Shown piece after piece: positions 1-7,967 of a stretch of DNA of 64,000 nt (position 1 is the stretch's first letter; each line of letters begins with the position of its first letter). Under the pieces are notes generated by a model that was given only the letters and a program-made list of their open reading frames with translations, was not told where the DNA came from and made no database searches. The stretch comes from CAWACP01 sp963780655. Its GTDB lineage: Bacteria > Acidobacteriota > Terriglobia > Bryobacterales > Bryobacteraceae. Both the position numbers and the translations under genes were made by a program. The stretch lies in NCBI GenBank assembly GCA_963780655.1, contig CAWACP010000003.1, forward strand, positions 1,364,001 to 1,428,000. The letters run 5' to 3'.

Positions 1-1326
1 GACCGCGTGGTGAACCTCTTCGCCGAGCGCACCGCCGATGTCTGGTTTGACATGACGGCGGAAGAGCTGGCCGGGCCCGATGCGAAGTGCCCGAAGTGCG
101 GCGGCACGGCGCTGCGCAAAGAGACCGACATCCTGGATGTCTGGTTCGATTCCGGATCGAGCCATCTCGCCGTGCTCACGCCTGAGAATGGCCTGCGCTG
201 GCCATCGGACCTGTATCTGGAAGGCGGCGATCAGTACCGCGGCTGGTTCCAAAGCTCGCTGCTGATCGGCGTGGCTCTGCGCGGCGCGGCTCCGTATCGC
301 GCGTCCGCTACCCATGGCTGGTCGCTCGACGAGCATGGCAAGGCGATGCACAAATCGCTGGGCAATGATATCGAGCCGCAGGAGATCATCAAAAAGCACG
401 GGGCCGACGTGCTGCGCCTGTGGTCGGCCGCGGTGGAGTATTACGAAGACGTCCGTCTGTCCGACACCATCCTGCAGCGTTTGTCGGAGGCGTACCGCAA
501 GATTCGGAACACGTTCAAGTGGGCGCTCGGCAATCTCTACGATTTCGACCCAGAGAAGGACGCGGTTCCGGCCGGCCAGTTACTCGAAATCGACCAGTGG
601 ATTCTGTTTCGCGCCGAGGACCTGGTGACGAAGTGCCGCGGCTGGTACGACGAGTTCGCGTTCCACAAGGTCTACCACGCGATTTACGACTTCACCACGC
701 GCGACCTGAGCGCGATCTACTTCGACGTGCTCAAGGACCGCCTCTACACGGCCGCGGCGTTCTCACCTGCGCGGCGCAGCGGACAGACCGCGGTGTATCG
801 CATCGCCTTTGCGCTGGTGCGGCTGCTCGCGCCGGTGCTGGCGTTCACCACGGACGAAGTGTGGGGCTATCTGCCGAAACCGCCGGGCAGCCCGGACAGC
901 GTCCATCTCGCGCTGCTGCCGGACCCGGAAGAACTCAGCGCGGGTATACCGTCCGAGGTTCGCGCACGTCTGAACAACTGGGACCGGTTGATGGAAGTTC
1001 GCGATCAGGTGCTCAGGAATCTGGAGACGGCGCGGCAAAGCAAGCTGATCGGCGCAGGCCTCGAGGCGCGCGTTAACCTGCGGGCCAACGGCGATCTGCT
1101 TCCTCTGCTCGAACAATATGCGCGCGAGCTGCCCGGGTTGTTCATTGTTTCCCAGGTGGCGCTGGAGGGCGGCAAGCCCGACGAGCTGCAGGTGGAAGTG
1201 GAGCGCGCTTCCGGCGACAAGTGCGAGCGCTGCTGGAAGTACACGCCTGAGGTGGGTGAGGACGCGACGTATCCGACGCTGTGCGAGGCCTGCCGGGAAG
1301 CCATTGCCGAACAGGCGCGGAGTTGA
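1..1326 (+). CDS. ileS: Isoleucyl-tRNA synthetase, C-terminal part (5' end outside window)
   Basis: The frame is open from base 1, so the N-terminal half with the HIGH motif lies upstream of the window. The visible part charges tRNA-Ile in the cytoplasm. It contains the DVWFDSGSS block of the class I catalytic domain, then a KMSKS loop written KAMHKSLGN, then the anticodon-binding helical domain. It ends with the zinc-binding module CERCWKY followed by CEAC. The KMSKS loop departs from the usual sequence: the first lysine position is Ala and the serine is His. The stop codon abuts the lspA start, so ileS, lspA and lgt form one tight cluster. The identity is secure. Confidence 0.96.
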   Translation, partial: DRVVNLFAERTADVWFDMTAEELAGPDAKCPKCGGTALRKETDILDVWFDSGSSHLAVLTPENGLRWPSDLYLEGGDQYRGWFQSSLLIGVALRGAAPYRASATHGWSLDEHGKAMHKSLGNDIEPQEIIKKHGADVLRLWSAAVEYYEDVRLSDTILQRLSEAYRKIRNTFKWALGNLYDFDPEKDAVPAGQLLEIDQWILFRAEDLVTKCRGWYDEFAFHKVYHAIYDFTTRDLSAIYFDVLKDRLYTAAAFSPARRSGQTAVYRIAFALVRLLAPVLAFTTDEVWGYLPKPPGSPDSVHLALLPDPEELSAGIPSEVRARLNNWDRLMEVRDQVLRNLETARQSKLIGAGLEARVNLRANGDLLPLLEQYARELPGLFIVSQVALEGGKPDELQVEVERASGDKCERCWKYTPEVGEDATYPTLCEACREAIAEQARS

Positions 1327-1845
1327 ATGCGACACACGCTCCTCCCATTCACTCTGACCGCACTCATCTTCGCGCTGGACCAGTGGACCAAGTGGCTGAT
1401 CAAGACCCACGTGTCGATCTGGGAAACAATTCCGGTCATCCCGGGTTGTTTCAACATAGTGCACGCGGAGAATCCGGGCGTGGCATTCGGATTCCTCGCC
1501 GATTCCGGATTCGCATGGCGTGGGGCGATCCTCATTGGCGTTTCCACGCTGGTGCTGGCGTATGTCATCTTCCTGCTCTGGCGGGGACGGAAGACTTCGT
1601 CATTGCCGCTGCGGCTCGCCCTCGCGTTGATTCTGGGCGGAGCGGTGGGCAACCTGTACGACCGGGTGGTGCATGGAACCGTGACTGATTTCATTGAGGT
1701 GTACTTAGGCCGCCATTATTTCCCGGCCTTCAACGTTGCTGACAGTTCCATTTCCGTAGGCGGCGCGCTGCTTCTGCTGGAGATGCTGCGCGCGAAAAAC
1801 AAGACGGTGGAGGCAAATGTTCCCGAGGCTCATCTCGATCGGTAG
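1327..1845 (+). CDS. lspA: Lipoprotein signal peptidase (signal peptidase II)
   Basis: This inner-membrane aspartyl protease cleaves the signal peptide of diacylglyceryl-modified prolipoproteins. The 172 residues have the usual length and four hydrophobic segments. The family blocks are present: NPGVAFGF near residue 49, GNLYDR near 109, and the two catalytic aspartates in TDFIE (Asp121) and FNVADS (Asp139). The ATG directly follows the ileS stop, and the 3' end overlaps lgt by 29 bases. Together with lgt it covers two of the three lipoprotein-maturation steps. Several predicted lipoproteins or secreted proteins in this window would be substrates. Confidence 0.96.
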   Translation: MRHTLLPFTLTALIFALDQWTKWLIKTHVSIWETIPVIPGCFNIVHAENPGVAFGFLADSGFAWRGAILIGVSTLVLAYVIFLLWRGRKTSSLPLRLALALILGGAVGNLYDRVVHGTVTDFIEVYLGRHYFPAFNVADSSISVGGALLLLEMLRAKNKTVEANVPEAHLDR

Positions 1846-2617
1846 TTTCTTTCTGCCCACGTACGGCATGCTGGTTGCGCTGGGGTTCCTGGTGGGCCTG
1901 TACATCACCATTCGGCTGGCGAAACGCGCCGGACTGAAGCCGGAGCCGGTGATGAACCTGGCCATCTACTCCGCGCTTGCCGGACTGCTTGGCGGCAAGC
2001 TCGCGATGCTGCTGTTCGATTACCAGACGTATCTGGCGCATCCCGGCGAGATCTTCACGCGCGAGACGCTGCAGGCGGCCGGCGTCTACCAGGGCGGGCT
2101 GGTGCTGGCCATTATTACCGCCGCGCTCTACATCCGCAGGCAGAAGCTGCCCTGGCTGACCACGTTCGACGTGTTTGCGCCGGGTATTGCGGCGGGCCAC
2201 GCCATTGGACGGCTGGGCTGCTTCGCCGCCGGTTGCTGCTGGGGGTTGCCGACGCGCCTGCCCTGGGCCGTTACCTTCACGAATCCGCAGGCCAAGGACC
2301 TCACCGGAGTGCCGCTCGGCATCCCGCTGCACCCGACCCAACTGTACGAGTCTCTGGCGGAAGCGATCATCTTCGGCATACTGCTCTGGCGCATCCGGCG
2401 CGGCCACTCCGAAGGCGCGATCATCGGTCTGTACCTGATTCTCTATTCGGTGTCGCGCTTCATTATCGAGTTCTTCCGCTTCCACGAACAGCCCACGCAG
2501 CTCGGCCTTTCTCTCACCCAGTGGATCGCGATCGGGTTGCTGCTGCTGGGCATCTGGATCCTGCTGCATCGCGCGCCGCGCCCGGCGCATTCGGCCGAAA
2601 GTAGAGCAGGCTTTTAG
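1817..2617 (+). CDS. lgt: Prolipoprotein diacylglyceryl transferase
   Basis: This polytopic membrane enzyme transfers diacylglycerol from phosphatidylglycerol to the lipobox cysteine of prolipoproteins. The 266-residue protein shows the Lgt signature HAIGRLGCFAAGCCWG near residues 125-140 and the HPTQLYES block near 172, with about seven hydrophobic segments. The start overlaps lspA by 29 bases, which implies translational coupling. The last codons and the TAG stop lie inside a small perfect hairpin (2606-2622), so a palindromic repeat appears to form the extreme C-terminus. Confidence 0.95.
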   Translation: MFPRLISIGSFFLPTYGMLVALGFLVGLYITIRLAKRAGLKPEPVMNLAIYSALAGLLGGKLAMLLFDYQTYLAHPGEIFTRETLQAAGVYQGGLVLAIITAALYIRRQKLPWLTTFDVFAPGIAAGHAIGRLGCFAAGCCWGLPTRLPWAVTFTNPQAKDLTGVPLGIPLHPTQLYESLAEAIIFGILLWRIRRGHSEGAIIGLYLILYSVSRFIIEFFRFHEQPTQLGLSLTQWIAIGLLLLGIWILLHRAPRPAHSAESRAGF

Positions 2618-2622
2618 CCTGC
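2606..2622. repeat. Hairpin overlapping the lgt stop codon
   Basis: GCAGGCT and AGCCTGC form a perfect 7-bp stem with a TTT loop. The TAG stop of lgt is read from the loop and right arm. No T-run follows, so it is more like a palindromic repeat than a classical terminator, although it could still slow transcription. Confidence 0.6.
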
Positions 2623-2713
2623 ATTGGGACACAGTAAGGGAATGCCCTTATCTCCAGGGCTACCACCCTATGTCGTAAACCAAAGTTCTGTTCGAACTAA
2701 GAGTGGAGGCAGA

Positions 2714-3349
2714 TTGAGCGCCCTCTCTTTACGTAACCAGATGCGGATGCCGTCGATGCAGACGCGTATGGCCCGGCAGTTCGCGGAGGCCGAGGAGCAA
2801 CGGCGGGGCCGCTTGTTCGAGTACGCCCTGTGCGTGCTGTTTCTGCTGCCTTTGGTTTACGGCGTGTTTTCCATGATGCGCATCCAGCAGCTCACGAACG
2901 AGGCGGGCCGGCTGGCGCGCGATCTGGCGCGCATGTACCGGCAGGGCGTCGATTTCTCAGCGCCCGCGAATCGTGGGATCGCCGCGGAGCTGGCGCGCGG
3001 CCGCGGATTCGTCCTCTCCGGACGGTCGGGCGTGGCCATCCTCTCGCGCGTCAGAGTGGTGCAGGACTCCGATTGCCCGACATCAGCGCCGCAACCCTGC
3101 GCGAACGCCGGCTTTGCGGCCATCGAGCAGCAAATCGTCATCGGAAGAAGCGAGCCGCGGCACAGCCAGACGGGCGCGCCGCCCGCGGACCCGGCAACCG
3201 GTCTGGTAGCGAACTGGGCCGGCGATCCTCACGCCCGCGCGACCGTAGCGGAAAACGAGATCCGCCAGGGCGAGCCATCCTGGATCTGCGAAGTCTGGTT
3301 CACCGCGCCCGACCAGCCCGGCGGCGTTTATGCCCGGGCCGCAGAGTAG
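2714..3349 (+). CDS. TadE-like single-pass membrane protein
   Basis: From the TTG at 2714 this encodes 211 residues. That start is chosen because GGAGG (2705-2709) lies five bases upstream; longer in-frame starts exist but have no such site. Near residue 33 a charged segment precedes LFEYALCVLFLLPLVYG, a hydrophobic helix preceded by Glu. It is followed by a helix rich in Ala and Arg. This layout resembles TadE/TadG minor pilins, whose N-terminal helix carries a Glu just before the hydrophobic core. The rest is soluble and has no motif I recognise. The Tad operon 22 kb away has no TadE, so this could be its missing partner. The family call is tentative. Confidence 0.5.
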   Translation: MSALSLRNQMRMPSMQTRMARQFAEAEEQRRGRLFEYALCVLFLLPLVYGVFSMMRIQQLTNEAGRLARDLARMYRQGVDFSAPANRGIAAELARGRGFVLSGRSGVAILSRVRVVQDSDCPTSAPQPCANAGFAAIEQQIVIGRSEPRHSQTGAPPADPATGLVANWAGDPHARATVAENEIRQGEPSWICEVWFTAPDQPGGVYARAAE

Positions 3350-3384
3350 GAAACCATCCAGGGCCAGAGGAGTCCTCTCCACAA

Positions 3385-4257
3385 ATGGCCATTGCAACAG
3401 TCAGCGCAAAAGAAAGCGGCACGTTCACCATCGGCGGCGATCTCACCCTTCATCGCCTTGGGTTCGGCGCCATGCGTATCACAGGCGACGGCATCTGGGG
3501 CGAGCCGCGCAATCCTGAGGAATGCCGCCGCGTCCTGCGGCGCGCCATCGAACTCGGCGTCAATCTCATCGACACGGCCGACGCGTACGGTCCCGAAGTG
3601 AGCGAGCGGTTGATTGGCGAGACGCTGTTCCCTTATCCGCAGGGTCTCGTCATCGCCACCAAAGGCGGCCTGACACGGCAGGGTCCGGACCAGTGGCTTC
3701 CGGTGGCCCGGCCGGAATACCTGCATCAGCAGGTGGAGATGAGCCTGCGGCGGCTACGCGTGGAGCGCATCGACCTGTATCAGCTACACCGCATCGATCC
3801 GCTCGTGCCTGTCGAGGAGAGCCTGGGTAAGCTGAAGGACCTGCAGAAGGCCGGAAAAATCCGGCACATCGGCCTTTCTGAGGTCACCCCGGAGGAAATC
3901 GAGCGGGCGCGGAAGACGGTGGCTATCGTCAGCGTGCAGAACCGCTACAACCTTTCCGACCGCGAACACGAGCCTACGCTGGCGTATTGCGAGAAGCACG
4001 GCCTGGGATTCATTCCGTGGTTCCCTGTCGCCGCGGGCAAACTGGCGCGTCCCGGCGGCCCGCTGGACGCGGCGGCGAAGCGCATCGGGGCGTCCGTAGC
4101 GCAATTGTCGCTGGCGTGGTTGCTGCACCGCTCACGAGTGATGCTGCCCATTCCGGGCACGTCTTCGGTTTCGCATCTGGAAGAGAACGTCGCGGCCGCC
4201 GGAATTCATCTGGATGCGCCCCAGTGGCGCGAAATTGAGCAGTCCGTGGCAGGCTGA
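3385..4257 (+). CDS. Aldo/keto reductase
   Basis: This is a NAD(P)H-dependent oxidoreductase of the AKR TIM-barrel fold, 290 residues. The catalytic tetrad is visible: Asp63 and Tyr68 in IDTADAYG, Lys93 in ATKGG, and His135 in YQLHRID. GLSEVTPEEIERA and the C-terminal PIPGTSS match the cofactor-binding end of the barrel. The ATG at 3385 has AGAGGAG about a dozen bases upstream; the frame is open further upstream but that part overlaps the preceding gene. The sequence resembles oxidoreductases of the YdbC/pyridoxal reductase-like group, but the substrate cannot be told from sequence. Confidence 0.9.
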   Translation: MAIATVSAKESGTFTIGGDLTLHRLGFGAMRITGDGIWGEPRNPEECRRVLRRAIELGVNLIDTADAYGPEVSERLIGETLFPYPQGLVIATKGGLTRQGPDQWLPVARPEYLHQQVEMSLRRLRVERIDLYQLHRIDPLVPVEESLGKLKDLQKAGKIRHIGLSEVTPEEIERARKTVAIVSVQNRYNLSDREHEPTLAYCEKHGLGFIPWFPVAAGKLARPGGPLDAAAKRIGASVAQLSLAWLLHRSRVMLPIPGTSSVSHLEENVAAAGIHLDAPQWREIEQSVAG

Positions 4258-4261
4258 AGCT

Positions 4262-4359
4262 CGTCACCACCGCTCCCTCACGGTCGCGGCTCAGTAACGC
4301 CCTGCAAGCTTGTAACAGAGCCGTGACCGTCAGGGAGCGGTGACGAACTTCGGTTAGCC
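4262..4359. repeat. Palindromic repeat family A, full double element
   Basis: The left arm (4267-4301) begins CCACCGCTCCCTCACGG and is identical over 35 bases to 19926-19960. An inverted, slightly diverged copy follows (about 4322-4345), so the whole folds back on itself. The right end, GTGACGAACTTCGGTTAGCC (4340-4359), is repeated exactly in inverse orientation at 11617-11636. The TAA stop of the leftward gene (complement of 4354-4356) lies in this right end. Confidence 0.75.
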
Positions 4360-6729
4360 GGCGGAAAGCGGCTGCGCACGCGGCGCTGCGCTGACCCTTA
4401 CGTCCGCGCTTCGAACAATGCGCGATTGCAGGACGGCGCACAGCAGAGCGCAGAGATACAGCGCGCCACCGATGAGCAGCGTCGTTCGTAATCCCAGGTA
4501 GAGGGCGAGAAAAATCGCCGCAGCCGAGCCGAGCACGCTCGACGCCGCATTCAGCGCCCACGCCCAGCGAACCGCCGCCGGAGCTTCGTGCTCCAGCCGC
4601 GTGAGGCCGGTGGGGAACGGCATGCCCATCAGGAATCCCACCGGCGCGATCACCAGAATGGTCACGGCAGCCCGCACCGCCAGCGGCCAGCCCACGCCAA
4701 ATTCGGTAAGGGGCGCGGATACAAAAGCAAGAATCCCCACCAGCGCGGAAATGCCGATGAGCGCTACCCGCAGGCGCGCGTCCGATCCGGCAAGCACGCG
4801 CCTGCTGGTATAGCTGCCGATGCCGCTCGACAACAGCATGGAGAAAATGATCACGGTGAGCGCGTACGTGGGATGGCCCAGGAAGAGGACGAATTTCTGG
4901 ATGAGCGCCACCTGAATCAGGATGTAGCCGGCGCCGATGCAGACAAAATACAAAAGGAAACGGTACATCCCGTGCCCGCGCGGAAGGCGGCTGCCCAGCA
5001 GCATAGGGGGCAGCGCCAGAACGATGAGCGTCGCCAGCAGGCTGACTCCAACCGAGCCGAACAGCAGCGGAACGGCTCGGTTGATCTTGTAATCCGCCGA
5101 TTCGCGTCCGGCCGTACGCAGGTAATGCCAGAGATCGCGCGGCTGAACGGTGTAGAAGAAAAACGGCCGGTCATCACTCACCGGCGAGACATTGTATTGG
5201 TAGCCGCGGCGGAAGCGGTCGGGGTCGGGACTGTTAAGCAGTTCGGAGAACGGGTTTTTATCGGCGGGGTCGCCGGGCAGGTAAACCGGCTTCACCCAGC
5301 CGAACTGGAGGCCGGCTCTGATCCGTGCGAGGTCGCTATCGGTGATCAGTTTCCGGAACACCAGGACCGTGTCCTGTGCTCCCCAGCCGTTGATGTTCTC
5401 CGCGTTCTCGCGCAGGACCACGATATGCCTCGCCGGCTCGGTCTCGCCCAGGCGAGCAAGAGCATCCATCGCGAGAGAGAGCAACCGCAGCGATTCTCGC
5501 GGCGGCGCGAAGCCCCAGCGCGTGAACGACAACAGCCCGTCCGGCGTGAGGTGGGCAAGATAATCGTAAAACGCATTGGTCGTGTAGAGATTGTTCTCGG
5601 ATAATGCGAAGGCGCCGGCCGCGGTGGAGGCCCACGTATCCACCAGCGTGGCCTGCAGCACCTGGTATTTGTCCGCGCTGTGCCGAACGAAGCTTCGTCC
5701 GTCCTCTACGAAAATGTGTACGTCGGGGCGCGCGTAAAGGTAGTGGCTTAGCTCCGGCATGCGCTCCTGCATGATAGTGCGAGCGATGATCGGATTGATC
5801 TCCACGCCGGTGATATCGTGGCTTCCCGAGGCGAGCGCGCGCGCAACATCCCAGCCGCCGCCCGGTCCGATAATCAGCGCCTTGGCCGCCGGACGAACCA
5901 CGTACGCGAAACCCGGTCCATGATAGAGCAGCGTGTTGCGGTCGTCCGCGCTGAGTGCATCGAATTGAAAGGGAGCGATGCCGGTGGCGGCGTCAGCGTC
6001 GATGATGATGCCGTACCCGCCGCCCTGTCCCGTCACCGCGATGCGCGAGAAGCTGTTCCACTTCACGAACGATTCCGGCGGCAGCTTCGCTCCCTTGGCG
6101 TAACGAATGTCGACGAGGTGAAATCGGAAATTCAGGCCGATGAGAGACGCTATCGCCAGGGCGACCGCAACCGCCGCGGCCCGGCTGGACTTTCGTCCGG
6201 AGAGATTGAACCAGATGGCCGCGGATGCAGCGAACAGAACGCCGGCGGCCATGACGGTATTCGGTCCGCCAAACACATTCAGAAACGGTACCAGGACAAG
6301 GCAGCCCGCCGCGGCTCCGGTCAGATCGAAGAAGTAGACGCGGTTGATGCGGCCGACTGTCTCGGCGATGGCCAGCGACAGCACCGTGCCCGAAAGAAAA
6401 AACGGTACGGCGCTGCAGAAGTACACGAGGCCGAGCGTGACGTAGCCCATATCGCCGGGCCGCGTGATGATGAACGTGAGCGCGGCCACGACGGCCAGGC
6501 CGTTCACCGCGGCGAGCGTTCCCAGCTTCGAAAAGAAGCGCCCCGGCAGCGCGGCCACGTAGTAGGAAAATACGCCGCCGGCGCCGAGGCCGAACAGCGC
6601 GAGCGAGATGGCGAGAAACGCGAAGTGGTAATAAAAGACCACGGAATAGATGCGCGTCAGCGAGAGCTCGAGCAGCAGCGTCGCGAGGCTGGTGAGCGCC
6701 ACGCCAAGGTACAGCTGCGGCCAGCTCAT
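4354..6729 (-). CDS. Polytopic membrane protein with spermidine synthase-like methyltransferase domain
   Basis: About 791 residues from the ATG at 6729; a TTG at 6765 would add 12 residues. Six or so N-terminal membrane helices lead to a cytoplasmic Rossmann domain, followed by further C-terminal helices. The central domain has the nucleotide-binding motif IIGPGGGWDVARAL, an acidic residue in GVEINP, and VEDGRSF, as in spermidine synthases and related SAM-dependent enzymes. The usual DSxDP substrate loop is not conserved (VDTWASTAAG instead), so a polyamine product should not be assumed. Such membrane SpeE-like proteins are common in Acidobacteria. Neither neighbour suggests a pathway. The stop codon lies within a palindromic repeat. 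Confidence 0.75.
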   Translation of the reverse strand: MSWPQLYLGVALTSLATLLLELSLTRIYSVVFYYHFAFLAISLALFGLGAGGVFSYYVAALPGRFFSKLGTLAAVNGLAVVAALTFIITRPGDMGYVTLGLVYFCSAVPFFLSGTVLSLAIAETVGRINRVYFFDLTGAAAGCLVLVPFLNVFGGPNTVMAAGVLFAASAAIWFNLSGRKSSRAAAVAVALAIASLIGLNFRFHLVDIRYAKGAKLPPESFVKWNSFSRIAVTGQGGGYGIIIDADAATGIAPFQFDALSADDRNTLLYHGPGFAYVVRPAAKALIIGPGGGWDVARALASGSHDITGVEINPIIARTIMQERMPELSHYLYARPDVHIFVEDGRSFVRHSADKYQVLQATLVDTWASTAAGAFALSENNLYTTNAFYDYLAHLTPDGLLSFTRWGFAPPRESLRLLSLAMDALARLGETEPARHIVVLRENAENINGWGAQDTVLVFRKLITDSDLARIRAGLQFGWVKPVYLPGDPADKNPFSELLNSPDPDRFRRGYQYNVSPVSDDRPFFFYTVQPRDLWHYLRTAGRESADYKINRAVPLLFGSVGVSLLATLIVLALPPMLLGSRLPRGHGMYRFLLYFVCIGAGYILIQVALIQKFVLFLGHPTYALTVIIFSMLLSSGIGSYTSRRVLAGSDARLRVALIGISALVGILAFVSAPLTEFGVGWPLAVRAAVTILVIAPVGFLMGMPFPTGLTRLEHEAPAAVRWAWALNAASSVLGSAAAIFLALYLGLRTTLLIGGALYLCALLCAVLQSRIVRSADVRVSAAPRAQPLSAG

Positions 6730-6906
6730 GCGCGTCACGTCAGAAGTGGAATGAATGCGGGGCAAAACTCTATGGTATCGATTCGGCGGATAGCTTACCG
6801 AGATGAAGGTTCGGCGGCCGCCGGCGCTTCCCGGGTCTGCGCCGGCTGTCGTCGTCTTCCCCTGTTCACGAGACGTGACAGGTGAGGCGCCGGGTTCCCG
6901 CTTATT

Positions 6907-6939
6907 CGTTACTGAGCCGCGACCGTGAGGAAGCGGTGG
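6907..6939. repeat. Palindromic repeat family A, inverted copy
   Basis: The stretch reads GTTACTGAGCCGCGACC followed by GTGAGGAAGCGGTGG. It is the reverse complement of the copy at 4267-4301 with about one mismatch. It sits between the 3' end of the VWFA gene and the start of the spermidine synthase-like gene. Confidence 0.7.
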
Positions 6940-6982
6940 GGCCGGCTACATCATGGCAACCGGCGGCGCGGGATCTTCGGCG

Positions 6983-7912
6983 TTACCTCTCCAGTCTGTA
7001 GCCGCGCCGGGCGTAGACGCGCGCTCCGGGATGCGTCCGCTGAGACTCTGGCGTGAGTTCGACGCGAATGCTCCTGTACGAACCCGGCGAACCTTGCGGA
7101 GCAGGATAGTACAGGCTGTAACGGCTGCGAAGATGATGCATGGCCTCCGAGAACGCAGAACCGGACTTGTCGCTTTGAATCGTGTAACCGCCGGTTCGTT
7201 CGGCTATGTGGTCCATTCCCTTCCCCCCGCGTATGAGCGCATACGGCGCTATTACGGCGACGCTTGCGCGTCGCGCCTGGAATCCAGGTTGACTGAAGAT
7301 CAGGCCCATCAGCACAGCATCAGCTTCCCACAGATCCCGCACGACATGCGTCTCGCTGATCGTGCGTTCGCCCACATTGTCCGTAATGATAAGAACTGCT
7401 CGCCGGCGTCCCATTCGCCTCTCTTCACGAAGGTACAACGCAGCATCGTCAATGGCGCGATGGATGTATGTGCGGCCACCAAAGCGCCCACTGGTGATCC
7501 GGTCAATGCCGTTTTCCACAAAGTCGAGGTTATCCGTAAACGCCAGGGCCAGTTTCGCCGCTGTATCGAAGGTCATCAGGGCGACGCGATCCCCCGGCCT
7601 CAGTTCGCCGAACGCCTGGTGCGCTGCGCTTCGGAGCTTCTGCGGAGCGAGCCACATACTTCCGGTCGTGTCGATGAGCAAAACGAGATCGAGCGGTTCG
7701 TCTTCCGTTCGCAAAGAAACAACAGGCTCCGGTTCACCTTCATCGAGGATCCTGAAGTCGGATGCCGCAAGTCCCATGACGGCGTGTCCGTCAGCCGATA
7801 GCACCTCAGCGTCCACGTGGACCTGAGAGACTTCGGCTCTGAAGGTGGGGGGTTCCTGGTCGTTGCCCCTCAAACCGCCCACCAGCAGCAAAGTGATCAG
7901 TGACAGGAACAC
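6983..7912 (-). CDS. Secreted VWFA-domain protein of the acidobacterial TIGR03436 type
   Basis: This 309-residue protein begins with a signal peptide (LSLITLLLVGGL). It then has the FRAEVSQVHVDAEV segment and a GLAASDFRILDEG block typical of the acidobacterial VWFA-related family. The von Willebrand A domain follows, with a metal-binding MIDAS motif DTTGSM near residue 98 and a later ITDN segment. The fold predicts adhesion or protein interaction outside the cytoplasm. These proteins are widely duplicated in Acidobacteria and their partners are unknown. It is the only gene between two palindromic-repeat or transporter boundaries. Confidence 0.85.
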   Translation of the reverse strand: MFLSLITLLLVGGLRGNDQEPPTFRAEVSQVHVDAEVLSADGHAVMGLAASDFRILDEGEPEPVVSLRTEDEPLDLVLLIDTTGSMWLAPQKLRSAAHQAFGELRPGDRVALMTFDTAAKLALAFTDNLDFVENGIDRITSGRFGGRTYIHRAIDDAALYLREERRMGRRRAVLIITDNVGERTISETHVVRDLWEADAVLMGLIFSQPGFQARRASVAVIAPYALIRGGKGMDHIAERTGGYTIQSDKSGSAFSEAMHHLRSRYSLYYPAPQGSPGSYRSIRVELTPESQRTHPGARVYARRGYRLER

Positions 7913-7967
7913 AGTCGATTCCTTGCGCGTGTCGTTACCCGTGATCGCCGGGGTTGGCTGCAGTCCG

